DNA of 64,000 bases from Azospirillum sp. TSO22-1 (GTDB lineage Bacteria; Pseudomonadota; Alphaproteobacteria; Azospirillales; Azospirillaceae). The stretch spans positions 1-64,000 of the forward strand of contig NZ_LGQZ01000013.1 of the NCBI RefSeq assembly GCF_003116015.1, given 5' to 3'. Below the pieces are notes generated by a model. The model ran no database searches and was not told where the DNA came from. It was given only the letters and a program-made list of their open reading frames with translations. Both the position numbers and the translations under genes were made by a program. Positions 32,558 through 44,395 of this stretch are shown piece by piece (the stretch's first letter is position 1; the number at the start of each line of letters is the position of its first letter).

Positions 32558-34225
32558 ATGCCTGACGTACGAATCCGCTGGAGCGAGGCGCTGGCCGTCG
32601 GCGCCGCCGCGCTCGACACCGACCACCAGCACCTCTTCGCGCTGACCAACGAGGTGCTGGCGGCGATGCTGGACGGCCGCGGCCCCAGCGTCGTCAAGGC
32701 CGCGCTGGCCGAACTGGAGACCTACACCCGCCAGCACTTCAGCCGCGAGGAGGCGCTGCTCTTCGAGACCGGCTATCCCGAGGCGGAGGCGCACCGCGCC
32801 TCGCACGCGCACCTGCTGGCGCAGATGGAGAAGATCCGCGCCATGGCCGGCGCGGGCCAGCCGGAGCGCGTCGCCCGCTTCCTGCAGTCCTGGATCCTCG
32901 ACCACATCCTGGTCTCGGACATGGACTACGCCCGCTTCCTGCGCAAGCGCGCGCGCAGCGAGGCGCCGGCCGATGTGGCGCAGAAGATCCTGGTGGTCGA
33001 AAGCTCGCGCTTCTTCGCCGCCGTACTGCAGGAGGAGATCCAGGCCGCCACCGGCCTGACCGTCGAGACCTGCGGCACCTTCGCCGAGGCGCGGCTGGCG
33101 CTGCGCACGCACGGGCGGGAATACCTGGTGGCGGTGCTCAACGTCATCCTGCCGGACGCCGCCGACGGCGCCGTCGCCTCGCTGTGCCGCGAGACCGGCG
33201 TGCCGACGGTGGTGTTCTCCGGTACCTATTCCGAGGACCTGCGCGAGCGCCTGACCGCCGAGGGCGTCATCGACTACATCGTCAAGGACACGCCGGCCAG
33301 CATCGGCCAGCTGGTCTCGGTGATCCGCCGGCTGGTGCGCAACCGGCACGCCAAGGCGCTGGTGGTGGACGATTCGGTCACCTCGCGCTCCTACATCGGC
33401 GACCTGCTGCGGCAGTACAATTTCCGCGTCCTGCTCGCCACCAACGGCCAGGAGGCGCTGGAGCAGCTGGCCGAGCACCCGGACGTCAGCCTCGTCATCA
33501 GCGACTTCCACATGCCGCGCATGGACGGCATCGAGATGGTGAAGCGCATGCGCGCCACCCACTCCAAGGAACGGCTGTGCATCATCGGCCTGTCGTCGGG
33601 CGGCGGCACGGCGATGTCGGCGCGCTTCCTGAAGGCCGGCGCCAACGATTTCCTGCCCAAGCCGTTCCTGCGCGAGGAGTTCTACTGCCGCGTCGCGCAG
33701 AACATGGAGCTCCTGGAACTGATCACGTCGCTGCGCGAGGTGTCGACGACCGACTACCTGACCGGGCTGTACAACCGCCGCCACTTCTACGACGTCGGTG
33801 AGACGCTGTTCGCCAGCATGCAGCGCGGCACCATCGCGCTGACCGCGGCGATCATCGACATCGACCACTTCAAGCGGATCAACGACACGCTGGGCCACGA
33901 CGCCGGCGACCACGTGCTGACGGCGGTGGCCCGCAACCTGCGCGCCATCACCCGCGAGGCCGAGATCATCGCCCGCATCGGCGGCGAGGAGTTCGCCGTG
34001 CTCGCCATCAACCTGGCGCCGGATGCCGTGCACGGCTTCTTCGAGCGGCTGCGCGCGGCGATCTCCGGCATCGAGGTGAGCATCGACGGCAAAGTGGTCC
34101 CGGTGACCGCCAGCATCGGCGTGTGCACCGGCGCCGCCGGCAGCCTGGACGCCATGATGAGCAAGGCGGACGAGATGCTGTATCTGGCGAAGCGGTCGGG
34201 ACGGAATCGGGTGGAGGTGGGGTAA
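32558..34225 (+). CDS. Hemerythrin-REC-REC-GGDEF diguanylate cyclase
   Basis: A 555-residue cytosolic signalling protein. Residues ~8-130 are a bacteriohemerythrin domain with the di-iron ligand pattern (DTDHQHLFAL, HFSREEALLFETG, EAHRASHAHLL, WILDHILVSD). Residues ~143-260 are a degenerate receiver whose phospho-acceptor Asp is replaced by Asn (LNVILPDA, ~194). Residues ~267-385 are an intact receiver (VVDDSVTSRSY, SDFHMPRMDG with Asp ~316). Residues ~395-555 are a GGDEF domain with active-site GGEEF at ~475, so it should make cyclic di-GMP. Hemerythrin domains are known to bind oxygen or nitric oxide, suggesting gas-controlled output. A PilZ protein gene lies nearby. Confidence 0.92.
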   Translation: MPDVRIRWSEALAVGAAALDTDHQHLFALTNEVLAAMLDGRGPSVVKAALAELETYTRQHFSREEALLFETGYPEAEAHRASHAHLLAQMEKIRAMAGAGQPERVARFLQSWILDHILVSDMDYARFLRKRARSEAPADVAQKILVVESSRFFAAVLQEEIQAATGLTVETCGTFAEARLALRTHGREYLVAVLNVILPDAADGAVASLCRETGVPTVVFSGTYSEDLRERLTAEGVIDYIVKDTPASIGQLVSVIRRLVRNRHAKALVVDDSVTSRSYIGDLLRQYNFRVLLATNGQEALEQLAEHPDVSLVISDFHMPRMDGIEMVKRMRATHSKERLCIIGLSSGGGTAMSARFLKAGANDFLPKPFLREEFYCRVAQNMELLELITSLREVSTTDYLTGLYNRRHFYDVGETLFASMQRGTIALTAAIIDIDHFKRINDTLGHDAGDHVLTAVARNLRAITREAEIIARIGGEEFAVLAINLAPDAVHGFFERLRAAISGIEVSIDGKVVPVTASIGVCTGAAGSLDAMMSKADEMLYLAKRSGRNRVEVG

Positions 34226-34354
34226 ATCCCGCCCCCCGGCCATAACGTTCAATAAACGTACAGCCCCGTCATACGGCCGGCCGCATGGATGCTTCCGTGA
34301 TCGGCCGTATCACCCTCGCTCAACGCGTTGCATTGAGCTGCCAAGTTTGAACAA

Positions 34355-34381
34355 GGCGCTCGATGGAAGCCATCGAGCGCC
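34355..34381 (-). terminator. Terminator after pyrG
   Basis: A perfect 12-base stem (GGCGCTCGATGG / CCATCGAGCGCC) with a three-base loop lies eight bases past the pyrG stop; on the minus strand it is followed by TTGTTC. Confidence 0.7.
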
Positions 34382-34388
34382 GTGGATA

Positions 34389-36468
<2,080 letters not shown>

Positions 36469-36513
36469 GAACGTGTGGCCCCCAAAAGCAAAAACCGTGT
36501 GCCCAAACCGAGA

Positions 36514-36550
36514 GCGCGCCGCGGGTCCATGTCAGCGGACCCCGGCGCGC
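36514..36550. other. Strong inverted repeat between tpiA and secG
   Basis: Arms of 14-15 bases (GCGCGCCGCGGGTCC / GGACCCCGGCGCGC, one bulge) with an eight-base loop, 35 bases past the tpiA stop. No immediate U-tract; it may protect the tpiA mRNA end or partially stop transcription before secG. Confidence 0.45.
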
Positions 36551-36585
36551 AGCCCCGTCGTTTTAGCGCGCATCCGGAGCGGATG

Positions 36586-37341
36586 CTAGCGGCAACTGGT
36601 GCCGATGGCCCAGAAATCGTCCGCCTTCAGCGAGGCGCCGCCGACCAGCGCGCCATCGACGTTGTCGGTCGCCAGCAGCTCGACCGCGTTGTCCGGCTTC
36701 ACCGAGCCGCCGTACAAGATGCGCACGGAATCGGCGTCGGACAAGCGGGCCTGCAGCTCCTTCCGGATGAAGGCGTGCATGTCCTTGACGTCCTGCGGCG
36801 TCGCCACCTTGCCGGTGCCGATGGCCCAGACCGGCTCGTAGGCGACGACGGTGTTGGCGGCGGTGGCGCCCGCCGGCAGCGAGCCGGCAACCTGCCGGCC
36901 GACCACCTCCTGCGCCTTGCCCGCCTCGCGCTCGGCCCAGGTCTCGCCGACGCAGACGATGGCGACGAGTCCCTCCTCGTGCGCCGCGGCGGCCTTGGCC
37001 GCGACGATCGCGTCGGTCTCGCCGTGGTCCTGCCGGCGCTCCGAGTGGCCGACGATGGCGTAGGCGCAGCCGGCGTCCTTCAGCATGGCCGGGCTGGTGT
37101 CGCCGGTGTGCGCACCCTTCTGCTTCGGCGCGCAGTCCTGGCCGCCCAGGGCCAGCGGCGAGCCCTTGATCGCCTCGCCCACCGGGAACAGCAGCGGGAA
37201 CGGCGGGCAGACCAGCATGTCGAAGGGAACGGCCCCGGCGCCCTGCAGGCGCCCGGCGAGGTCGGAGGCGAGCTGCAGCCCCTCCGCCTTCAGCCCGTTC
37301 ATCTTCCAGTTACCGGCGATCAGCTTGCGGCGTGCGGCCAT
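36586..37341 (-). CDS. tpiA: Triosephosphate isomerase
   Basis: A 251-residue glycolytic enzyme interconverting dihydroxyacetone phosphate and glyceraldehyde-3-phosphate. Active-site Lys in [10 protein letters not shown] (~13), His in [10 protein letters not shown], Glu in [12 protein letters not shown] and the phosphate loop GGSVKPDNA are present. Start at [10 protein letters not shown] (37341) fits the family; an in-frame ATG 90 bases upstream would lie in the promoter region. It is divergent from ppiD. Confidence 0.96.
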   Translation of the reverse strand: MAARRKLIAGNWKMNGLKAEGLQLASDLAGRLQGAGAVPFDMLVCPPFPLLFPVGEAIKGSPLALGGQDCAPKQKGAHTGDTSPAMLKDAGCAYAIVGHSERRQDHGETDAIVAAKAAAAHEEGLVAIVCVGETWAEREAGKAQEVVGRQVAGSLPAGATAANTVVAYEPVWAIGTGKVATPQDVKDMHAFIRKELQARLSDADSVRILYGGSVKPDNAVELLATDNVDGALVGGASLKADDFWAIGTSCR

Positions 37342-37378
37342 GGCGTGTTCCCGTCCAGGAGTTATTGTGGTTGCCCCG

Positions 37379-37407
37379 TGTCTAGCAAGCGCACCCTGCC
37401 CTTTCAA
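37379..37407 (-). promoter_or_regulatory. Predicted promoter of tpiA
   Basis: On the minus strand TTGAAA and TAGACA lie 17 bases apart, ending 38 bases before the tpiA start. Confidence 0.6.
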
Positions 37408-37444
37408 CCCGCCCGACCGGGCGATCTGCACAGGAAATCACCGG

Positions 37445-37473
37445 TTGCCGCGCCCCTGCGCGCTTCCTATGAT
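37445..37473 (+). promoter_or_regulatory. Predicted promoter of ppiD-trpE
   Basis: TTGCCG and TATGAT are 17 bases apart, ending 47 bases before the ppiD start. It sits back to back with the tpiA promoter. Confidence 0.6.
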
Positions 37474-37520
37474 GCGCGTCCCGGCCGAACGGGCCGAATT
37501 TCCGCGCTTTATCGGGCACC

Positions 37521-39404
37521 ATGCTTCAGTCCATCCGCAACACCGCCGGCTCCTGGATCGTCAAGATCCTCTTCGTCATCCTGATCGCCAGCTTCGGCGT
37601 GTGGGGCATCGGCGACGTCGTGCGCCGTTCCACGGCGCCCAGCAACGTGGTGGCCGAGGTCGGCCCGACCGAGATCACCCGCGGTGACCTCGATACGGAG
37701 TTCCGCCGCCAGATCGACCGCCTGCGCCCGATGTTCGGCGGCGAGCTGACGGTCGAGCAGGCCCGCCAGTTCGGCCTGCTGGACCAGTCGGTGAACACGC
37801 TGGTGCAGCGCGCGCTGTACGACCTCGCCGCCAAGCGCGCCGGCATCACCGTGGGCGACGACACCGTCCGCCAGCGCATCGCCGACGAGCCCGCCTTCCG
37901 TGCCCCGAACGGCCAGTTCGACCGCTCGCAGTTCGCCACGCTGCTGCGCCAGAACAACCTGACGGAGCAGGGCTACACCGCGCTGATGCGCAAGGAGATC
38001 GCGCGCGGCGTCATCGCCTCGGCGATCGGCGCCGGCACCGTCGCGCCGAAGCCGCTGGTCGAGGACCTGTACCGCTATCGCGAGGAGAAGCGCGTCGCCG
38101 AGGTGATCACCATCCCGCACGCCGCGGTGAAGGACGTCGGCACCCCGGACGAGGCGGCGCAGCTGCGCTACTACGAGGACCATCAGGTCCGCTTCACCGC
38201 GCCGGAGTACCGCGCGCTGACCGTGGTCGAGCTGACCGCCGACGCCATCGCCAAGGACATCCAGCTGACCGACGAGCAGGTGCGCGCCGCCTACGACGAG
38301 CGCGCCGGCGACTATCTGGTGCCCGAGCGCCGCAGCGTCGCCATGGCCGTCTTCGACGACGAGACCAAGGCGAAGGCCGCCGCCGAGGCCGCCAAGGCCG
38401 GCTCGCTGGCCGACGCCGCCAAGGCCAACGGCTCGGAGGCCGTCACCCTCGACAACGTCCGCAAGGACGAGCTGCCGGAGATCGGCGACGCCGCCTTCGC
38501 GCTGAAGCAGGGCGAGGTGAGCGCGCCGCTGAAGAGCGCCTTGGGCTGGCACGTGGTGACCGTCACCGCCATCCAGCCGCCGAGCGAGCGCAGCTTCGAC
38601 GAGGTGAAGGAGTCCCTGCGCGCCGAGCTGCGCAAGGAGCGCGCGATCGAGCAGCTCTATCAGGCCTCGAACAAGCTGGACGACCGCCTCGCCGGCGGCG
38701 CCACGCTGGAGGAGCTGGCGCAGGGCCAGGGCCTGCCGCTGGCCAAGATCGCCGCGGCCGACAGCATCGGCAAGGCGCCGGACGGCGCCGCGGTGTCCGG
38801 CCCGGCCGACCTGCCGCAGATCCTGCAGACGGCGTTCGGCCTGCGCCAGGGCGCCAACAGCAACCTGACCGAGGGCAAGTCCGGCGCCTATCACGCCGTG
38901 CGCGTCGATTCCATCACGCCGGCCGCCGTGAAGCCGCTGGCCGAGGTGCGCGACGCGGTGATCGCCGGCTGGCAGGCCGACGAGCGCACCCGCAAGGCCG
39001 CCGAACTGGCCAAGCAGGCCGCCGAGAAGCTGAAGTCCGCCAAGGACCTCGCCGCCCAGGACGTGGCGGTGTCGGTGGGCGGCAGCGCCGCCATGACCGA
39101 GCCGTTCACCCGCGGCGCCCAGAACGCCACCGGCCTGACGCCGGAGCTGATCGGCCGCCTGTTCGAGGTGAAGCCGGACGACGTGGTCTCCGGCGCCTCC
39201 GGCGAGGCGCAGTTGGTCGCCCGCCTGCGCGAGGTCATCGCCGCCGATCCGGCGGCCAAGGACGCCAACCTGTCCCAGGTGCAGGCGACCGTGCTGCGCG
39301 GCGTCGAGGGCGACCTGATGGGCGAGTTCGCCCAGGCGCTCCAGAAGGAGTTCCCGGTCATCGTGCACCGCGACCGCATCACCCAGATGTACGCCACCCC
39401 GTAA
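37521..39404 (+). CDS. ppiD: SurA/PpiD-like periplasmic folding factor
   Basis: A 627-residue membrane-anchored protein of the PpiD type. A single N-terminal helix (IVKILFVILIASFGVWGIGDVV) holds it in the inner membrane with the bulk in the periplasm. Residues ~40-200 are the SurA_N-like chaperone region (ITRGDLDTEFRRQIDRLR). A parvulin-like domain around ~270-370 ends with GEVSAPLKSALGWHVVTV, but it is short and probably has little isomerase activity. The C-terminal ~250 residues are helical and Ala-rich. PpiD interacts with newly exported proteins at the Sec channel. It is followed 27 bases later by trpE. Confidence 0.9.
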   Translation: MLQSIRNTAGSWIVKILFVILIASFGVWGIGDVVRRSTAPSNVVAEVGPTEITRGDLDTEFRRQIDRLRPMFGGELTVEQARQFGLLDQSVNTLVQRALYDLAAKRAGITVGDDTVRQRIADEPAFRAPNGQFDRSQFATLLRQNNLTEQGYTALMRKEIARGVIASAIGAGTVAPKPLVEDLYRYREEKRVAEVITIPHAAVKDVGTPDEAAQLRYYEDHQVRFTAPEYRALTVVELTADAIAKDIQLTDEQVRAAYDERAGDYLVPERRSVAMAVFDDETKAKAAAEAAKAGSLADAAKANGSEAVTLDNVRKDELPEIGDAAFALKQGEVSAPLKSALGWHVVTVTAIQPPSERSFDEVKESLRAELRKERAIEQLYQASNKLDDRLAGGATLEELAQGQGLPLAKIAAADSIGKAPDGAAVSGPADLPQILQTAFGLRQGANSNLTEGKSGAYHAVRVDSITPAAVKPLAEVRDAVIAGWQADERTRKAAELAKQAAEKLKSAKDLAAQDVAVSVGGSAAMTEPFTRGAQNATGLTPELIGRLFEVKPDDVVSGASGEAQLVARLREVIAADPAAKDANLSQVQATVLRGVEGDLMGEFAQALQKEFPVIVHRDRITQMYATP

Positions 39405-39431
39405 GCCTCATTCTCCAGCGGAGTTCGTCCC

Positions 39432-40940
39432 GTGAAGGTCCAGCCCGATTTCACCGCCTTCGACCTCGCCTACGTTGCCGGGCGGCCGCAGGTGGTGTGG
39501 ACCACGCTGGTCAGCGACCTGGAGACGCCGGTCTCCGCCTACCTCAAGCTGGCGGACGGCCGGCCCTTCGGGTTCCTGCTGGAGTCGGCCGAGCGCGGCC
39601 ACGGCTCGCGCCGCGACCGGTATTCGGTGATCGGCTTCAAGCCGGACGTGGTGTGGCGCTGCCGGCGCGAGGGCGCCGAGGTCAACCGCCGCGCGCTCTT
39701 CGACGCCAACGCCTACGAGCCGCTGCCGGGCAAGCCGCTGGACACGCTGCGCGCGCTCATCAACGAGAGCCGCATCGACCTGCCGGCGGAGCTGCCGCCG
39801 ATGGCGGCGGGCCTGTTCGGCTACCTGACCTACGACATGGTGCGCCTGATGGAGCGGCTGCCGGACGACAATCCGGACGAGCTGAACATCCCCGACGCCA
39901 TCATGACGCGGCCCAGCATCGTCGCCATCTTCGACAGCCACACGGATTCGGTGACGCTGGTCACCCCGGTGTGGCCGGAGGCCGGCGTGGATTCGCGCGC
40001 CGCCTTCGCGCGGGCGTCCGAGCGCCTCGCCGACGCGGTGGCCGACCTCGGCCGGCCGCTGCCCTACCGGCGCGAGCCGCGGGTCGAGGGCGGGCTGCCG
40101 CTCGCCCCCGCCAGCAACACCACGCGCGAGGACTTCCACGCCATCGTCGAGAAGGCGAAGGAGTACATCCGCGCCGGCGACATCTTCCAGGTCGTGCCGT
40201 CGCAACGCCTGCGCGTGCCGTTCAAGCTGTCGCCGCTGGCGCTGTACCGCGCTCTGCGCCGCCTGAACCCGTCGCCCTTCCTGTTCCACCTGGACTTCGG
40301 CGAGCTGGCCATCGTCGGCTCCAGCCCGGAGATCCTGGTGCGCCTGCGCGACGGCAAGATCACCATCCGCCCGCTGGCCGGCACCCGCAAGCGCGGGGCG
40401 ACGCCGGAGGAGGACGAGGCGCTGGCCGCCGACCTGCTGGCCGATCCGAAGGAGCTGGCCGAGCACCTGATGCTGCTCGACCTCGGGCGCAACGACGTCG
40501 GCCGCATGGCGAAGATCGGCACCGTCAAGGTGACGCAGAAGATGACCGTGGAGTACTACAGCCACGTCATGCACATCGTCTCCAACGTTGAGGGCGAGTT
40601 GGACCCGCGGCACGACGCGCTCGACGCGCTGGTCGCCGGCTTCCCGGCCGGTACGGTGTCCGGCGCGCCGAAGGTGCGCGCCATGGAGATCATTGACGAG
40701 CTGGAGAAGGCCCGGCGCGGCGTCTACGCCGGCTGCGTCGGCTATTTTGGTGCCAACGGGGCGATGGACACCTGCATCGCGCTGCGCACCTCGGTGATCA
40801 AGGACGGCATGCTGTACGTCCAGGCCGGCGCCGGCATCGTCGCCGACAGCGACCCCGAATCCGAGTACCAGGAGACGGTGAACAAGGCGATGGCGCTGAT
40901 CCGCGCCGCCGAAGAGGCGGTGAACGCGTCCCGCCGATGA
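39432..40940 (+). CDS. trpE: Anthranilate synthase component I
   Basis: A 502-residue enzyme that, with TrpG, converts chorismate to anthranilate, the first step of tryptophan synthesis. The N-terminal FLLESAERG box is the known tryptophan feedback site. The chorismate-binding domain shows DIFQVVPSQRL, IVGSSPEILVR, IRPLAGTRKRG, LGRNDVGR and AGAGIVADSDPESEY. The start is GTG at 39432. Unlike many rhizobial cases it is not fused to TrpG, whose gene lies about 2.9 kb away beyond an inserted cassette. Confidence 0.96.
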   Translation: MKVQPDFTAFDLAYVAGRPQVVWTTLVSDLETPVSAYLKLADGRPFGFLLESAERGHGSRRDRYSVIGFKPDVVWRCRREGAEVNRRALFDANAYEPLPGKPLDTLRALINESRIDLPAELPPMAAGLFGYLTYDMVRLMERLPDDNPDELNIPDAIMTRPSIVAIFDSHTDSVTLVTPVWPEAGVDSRAAFARASERLADAVADLGRPLPYRREPRVEGGLPLAPASNTTREDFHAIVEKAKEYIRAGDIFQVVPSQRLRVPFKLSPLALYRALRRLNPSPFLFHLDFGELAIVGSSPEILVRLRDGKITIRPLAGTRKRGATPEEDEALAADLLADPKELAEHLMLLDLGRNDVGRMAKIGTVKVTQKMTVEYYSHVMHIVSNVEGELDPRHDALDALVAGFPAGTVSGAPKVRAMEIIDELEKARRGVYAGCVGYFGANGAMDTCIALRTSVIKDGMLYVQAGAGIVADSDPESEYQETVNKAMALIRAAEEAVNASRR

Positions 40941-41731
40941 TCGACGCCGACTGGCTGCCGCTGCTGATCCGGGCGGCGGCGGCATCGGGCGTGGTGGTGC
41001 TGGCCTCGTTGGTGGCGGAGCGGGTCGGGCCGTTCTTCGGCGGCCTGATCGCCACCCTGCCCGTCTCGACCGGCCCGGCCTACGTGCTGCTCGCCATCGA
41101 CCACGACGACGCCTTCATCGCCGGCGCCGCGCTGTCCAGCGTGGTCACCAACGTCAGCATGATCGCGTTCCTGGTGGCGCTGGTCCTCGCCTCGCCGCGC
41201 TGCCGCATGCCGGTCAGCCTGGGCGGGTCCATCGCGCTGTGGATCGGGCTGGCGGCAGCGCTGAAGCTTCTCCCATGGAGCGTCGCGGGCGCTCTGGCCG
41301 CCAACGCCGCGGCCTACGCCCTCGCCTTCCTGCTGGTGCGACGCAGCCCACCCGCGCCGGTGACCCGCAGGGCGGTGCCGCGCTGGTACGACGTGCCGTT
41401 GCGCGCCGTGCTGGTCGGCCTGCTGGTGGTGGGCGTCACCACGGCCAGCTCGTGGATCGGCCCGGCGGCGACGGGCATCGGCGCCATCTTCCCGATCGCG
41501 CTGTCCAGCCTGACCGCCGTGGTGCACCAGCGCCTGGGCGGCGCCGCGGCGTCGGCGACCATGCGCGGTGCGGTGATCGCCAACCCCGGCTTCCTGCTGT
41601 CGGTGCTGACCGTGCACTTGCTGGCCGTCCCGGCCGGGCGCTGGGGAGCGCTGGCGGCCGGACTGGCGGTGTCGCTGGGCTGGTCGGCGGGGCTGCTGGT
41701 GTGGAAGCGCCGTCAGGCGGCGGCCGGGTAG
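40937..41731 (+). CDS. Hypothetical multi-pass membrane protein
   Basis: A 264-residue inner-membrane protein with about eight hydrophobic segments (GVVVLASLVAERVG, FIAGAALSSVVTNVSMIAFLV, and near the end ALAAGLAVSLGWSAGLLVW). Two halves look similar in layout, with the mid-loop RRSPPAPVTRRAVPRWYDVP. The conserved-looking LIATLPVSTGPAYVLLA could line a pore. Its ATG overlaps the trpE stop by four bases (ATGA), so it is co-translated with trpE; a transport role is possible but not shown. It overlaps the 3' end of the convergent ferritin-like gene by 19 bases. Confidence 0.75.
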   Translation: MIDADWLPLLIRAAAASGVVVLASLVAERVGPFFGGLIATLPVSTGPAYVLLAIDHDDAFIAGAALSSVVTNVSMIAFLVALVLASPRCRMPVSLGGSIALWIGLAAALKLLPWSVAGALAANAAAYALAFLLVRRSPPAPVTRRAVPRWYDVPLRAVLVGLLVVGVTTASSWIGPAATGIGAIFPIALSSLTAVVHQRLGGAAASATMRGAVIANPGFLLSVLTVHLLAVPAGRWGALAAGLAVSLGWSAGLLVWKRRQAAAG

Positions 41732-42174
41732 CGGCTGCGCCAGCGCTCCAACTCGACCACGTGCTCGGCCTCCTCCTCGGCGAAGCTCTGCGCCATGCTG
41801 CGGATCTCCGGGTCGGAGGTCGAGGCCGCCACCCCGCTGTAGAACGCCAGCCCGGCCCGTTCGCTCTCCAGCGCTGCGTCCAGCGCCTGCTCGACGGTGG
41901 TGAGGTAGTGCGACGCCGCCATGCTCGCCGCCTCCGGGCTCTCGTCGCCCGCCCAGGCGCTCTTGGCCTCGTCGAGCTTCGGCACGTCGCGGAAACCGCA
42001 GCGCGCCCGCGCCTCGGCCAGGTGCAGGCGCGAAAACTCCGCCATCTTGGCGAAGAAGGCGGCCACTTCGGTGTTGCCGTAGATACGCATGGTCTCGGCA
42101 AGGTCGCTGAAGCGAAGCGCAGCGTCCTCCTCCAGCTTCACCGCGTGCGCCAGGAAATCTTCAATGCTGTCCAT
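41713..42174 (-). CDS. Ferritin-like (rubrerythrin-type) protein
   Basis: A 153-residue four-helix protein of the ferritin/rubrerythrin superfamily. Likely di-iron ligands: Glu in KLEEDAALRF (~13), the EFSRLHLAEARA helix, Glu in ALESERAGLAFYSG and the ExxH in FAEEEAEHVVELERW. There is no rubredoxin tail, so it is not a full rubrerythrin. Such proteins store iron or remove peroxide. The start at 42174 is chosen by homology to the helical core; upstream in-frame codons would add a Cys-rich leader of no recognisable kind. It is followed on the same side by a metal-binding HMA gene. Confidence 0.8.
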   Translation of the reverse strand: MDSIEDFLAHAVKLEEDAALRFSDLAETMRIYGNTEVAAFFAKMAEFSRLHLAEARARCGFRDVPKLDEAKSAWAGDESPEAASMAASHYLTTVEQALDAALESERAGLAFYSGVAASTSDPEIRSMAQSFAEEEAEHVVELERWRSRYPAAA

Positions 42175-42432
42175 CGGTCCACCACAAGAAAACGGGGCGA
42201 GCGCACCGTAGCCGGCGCGCTGCGTTGCCCCATTCTTCCAGAAAACCAAGGGCATGGCAGCAAGACTGCGCCACATTGCCGCACAGCACAACCGCACTAC
42301 AGCGAAGCAATGTCGCACCGAATGCACACGCATTCAGCAGGATAAAGCCAATTCAGCACATCCATTGCGCACAATGACTTGTTGATGAGCGGAATACCGC
42401 GAATTCCGCCGCATCCTTGTTCACAAATATTT

Positions 42433-42636
42433 TTAGCCGGCCTTGCCACCGAAATCGAAGCCGGCCCCCTCCACCGCGTTCTTGACCGTGTCGGCGTCCG
42501 CCCCATCCACGGTGACGATGCCGGTCGGCAGGTCGACCGCCACCGTGGCGTTCGGCGCCAGCTTGGTGATCGCGTTGGTGACCGACCGCACGCAGCCGCC
42601 GCAGGTCATGCCGTCAACCTTGTACGTCTCGCTCAT
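42433..42636 (-). CDS. HMA-domain metallochaperone (CopZ-like)
   Basis: A 67-residue heavy-metal-associated domain with the metal site GMTCGGCVRSV near residue 10 and the beta-alpha-beta-beta-alpha-beta length of copper chaperones. It probably carries Cu(I) in the cytoplasm. No copper ATPase gene is next to it. The upstream 258-base spacer towards the ferritin-like gene is AT-richer than average and holds no supported gene. Confidence 0.92.
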   Translation of the reverse strand: MSETYKVDGMTCGGCVRSVTNAITKLAPNATVAVDLPTGIVTVDGADADTVKNAVEGAGFDFGGKAG

Positions 42637-42657
42637 ACAGGACCTCCTCTCAAAAAA

Positions 42658-43668
42658 TCAGCCGCAGGCGCAACGCGCGCGCACCACGGCGCTGACGGGA
42701 ACCAGGACGAATCCGCGCTTCCTCACCTCGGGCAGCCAGGCGGCCAGCGCCTCGACGGTGGCGTCGTGCGGGTGCCCGATGGCGATGGCCGAACCGTGCT
42801 GACGGGCCACCGCCTCGGTCTTGGCCAGTTGGGCGCGCACCGCCGACACCGTCTCGACATTGTCGAGGAAGACGTCGCGCCCGGCAAACGGCAGCTTCAG
42901 CTCGCCCGCCAGCGTCGCCGCCACGGTGGAGGGCGAGGTCCGACTGTCCAGCCAGAGCAGGCCGCGCCGCTGCACCTCGGCCAGCACCGGCGCCATGGCG
43001 GCGCGATCGGCGGTGAAGCGGCTGCCCATGTGGTTGTTGACGCCGACGTACCCGTCGAAGCTGGCGAGCGCGTTGGCGAAGCGCCGCACGATCTCGTCGC
43101 GCGACAGCCGCACCAGCAGCGCCTCGGGGCCGGGGTCGGCCTGCACGCTGGGCTCCATCGGGATGTGCAGCATCAGCTCGTGCCCGGCGGCGTGCGCCGC
43201 CTTGGTCTGCTCGCGCAGGTCCTGGGCGTAGGGCAGCCACGCCAGCGTCAGCGGCGCCGGCAGCTTCACCGTGCGGGCCGAGCGCTTGCGGTCCAGCCCG
43301 AGGTCGTCGATGACGACGGCGATCACCGGCCGCCCGGCGCTCGGCGGAGCCGGCACGGCGTTCCTCAACCACGGCGCCTGCGTCCCCGACGGCGGCGGGG
43401 GCGGCGGCAACACGGCGACCTGCGGCGGCGGTTCGGCGGCCGGGGGATCCGGCTCCTCGTAGGGCAGGGCCGGCTCGGATTCGGTGACCGCCACCGGGGC
43501 GGGCGCAGACTCGGCCACCGGCGCCCGCGCCGTCACCGCCGGCTTCGGCTTCTCCGTCAGCAGCGACACCGCCAGCCCGGCGCCGAACACCGCCGCCACC
43601 GCGGCCAGCGCCAGCAGGAAGGGCCGGGCGGCGCTCCCCTTACGGACGGTCCTGCGCTTGCCCGCCAT
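42658..43668 (-). CDS. Divergent polysaccharide deacetylase (YibQ/DUF610)
   Basis: A 336-residue protein with one N-terminal membrane segment ([22 protein letters not shown]) and a Pro-rich linker to ~120. The catalytic-like domain (~125-336) has [45 protein letters not shown] and [14 protein letters not shown], the signatures of the divergent deacetylase family. Its envelope-glycan substrate is not known. Start [11 protein letters not shown] at 43668 is supported by GGAGGA nine bases upstream. It is divergent from trpG and 21 bases upstream of the HMA gene on the same strand, so the two may be co-transcribed. Confidence 0.9.
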   Translation of the reverse strand: MAGKRRTVRKGSAARPFLLALAAVAAVFGAGLAVSLLTEKPKPAVTARAPVAESAPAPVAVTESEPALPYEEPDPPAAEPPPQVAVLPPPPPPSGTQAPWLRNAVPAPPSAGRPVIAVVIDDLGLDRKRSARTVKLPAPLTLAWLPYAQDLREQTKAAHAAGHELMLHIPMEPSVQADPGPEALLVRLSRDEIVRRFANALASFDGYVGVNNHMGSRFTADRAAMAPVLAEVQRRGLLWLDSRTSPSTVAATLAGELKLPFAGRDVFLDNVETVSAVRAQLAKTEAVARQHGSAIAIGHPHDATVEALAAWLPEVRKRGFVLVPVSAVVRARCACG

Positions 43669-43735
43669 GCGGCGTGCTCCTCCGAGCGGTGGGTGGGCGC
43701 CCAAGGTGGCATCGGCGCGGGGCGCGGCGCAACGC

Positions 43736-43764
43736 TGGAAATCTCCCCCACGGCCCGCTAGGGT
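43736..43764 (+). promoter_or_regulatory. Predicted promoter of trpGDC
   Basis: TGGAAA and TAGGGT are 17 bases apart, ending 44 bases before the trpG start. No leader peptide or Trp codon run is visible. Confidence 0.4.
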
Positions 43765-43808
43765 ACCCGTCCGGGAACGAGCCCGGAACGCACCGTCGGA
43801 CCATCGCC

Positions 43809-44395
43809 ATGCTGCTCCTGATCGATAATTACGACAGCTTCACGTACAACCTCGTCCATTACCTGGGCGAGCTGGGCGCCGACGTGCGGGTGTGGCGCAA
43901 CGATGCGCTGAGCGTGCAGGACGCGCTGGACCTCCGGCCCGAGGGCATCGTGCTCTCCCCCGGCCCGTGCGACCCGGACAAGGCCGGCATCTGCCTGCCG
44001 CTGATCGACGCCGCGGCCAAGGCCCGCATCCCGCTGATGGGCGTCTGCCTCGGCCACCAGGCCATCGGGCAGGCGTTCGGCGGCAAGGTGGTGCGCGCGC
44101 CGGTGCCGATGCACGGCAAGGTCGACAGCATCGCGCACGACGGCCGCGGCGTGCTGCGCGGCCTGCCTTCGCCGTTCCGGGCCACCCGCTACCACTCGCT
44201 GGTGGTCGAGCGCGAGACGCTGCCGTCCTGCCTGGAGATCGTCGGCGAGAGCGGCGACGGCCTGATCATGGCGCTCCGGCATCGCGAGCTGCCGATCCAC
44301 GGCGTGCAGTTCCACCCGGAGAGCATCGAGAGCGAGCACGGCCACAGGATCCTCGACAACTTCCTGGCCACCACCCGCCGCCTGGAGACCGCCGC

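Noticed and set aside
43736-43808. Attenuator with leader peptide before trpG
   Set aside because: No short frame with Trp codons and no alternative hairpin pair with a T-tract is present; only a small CGGG/CCCG stem.
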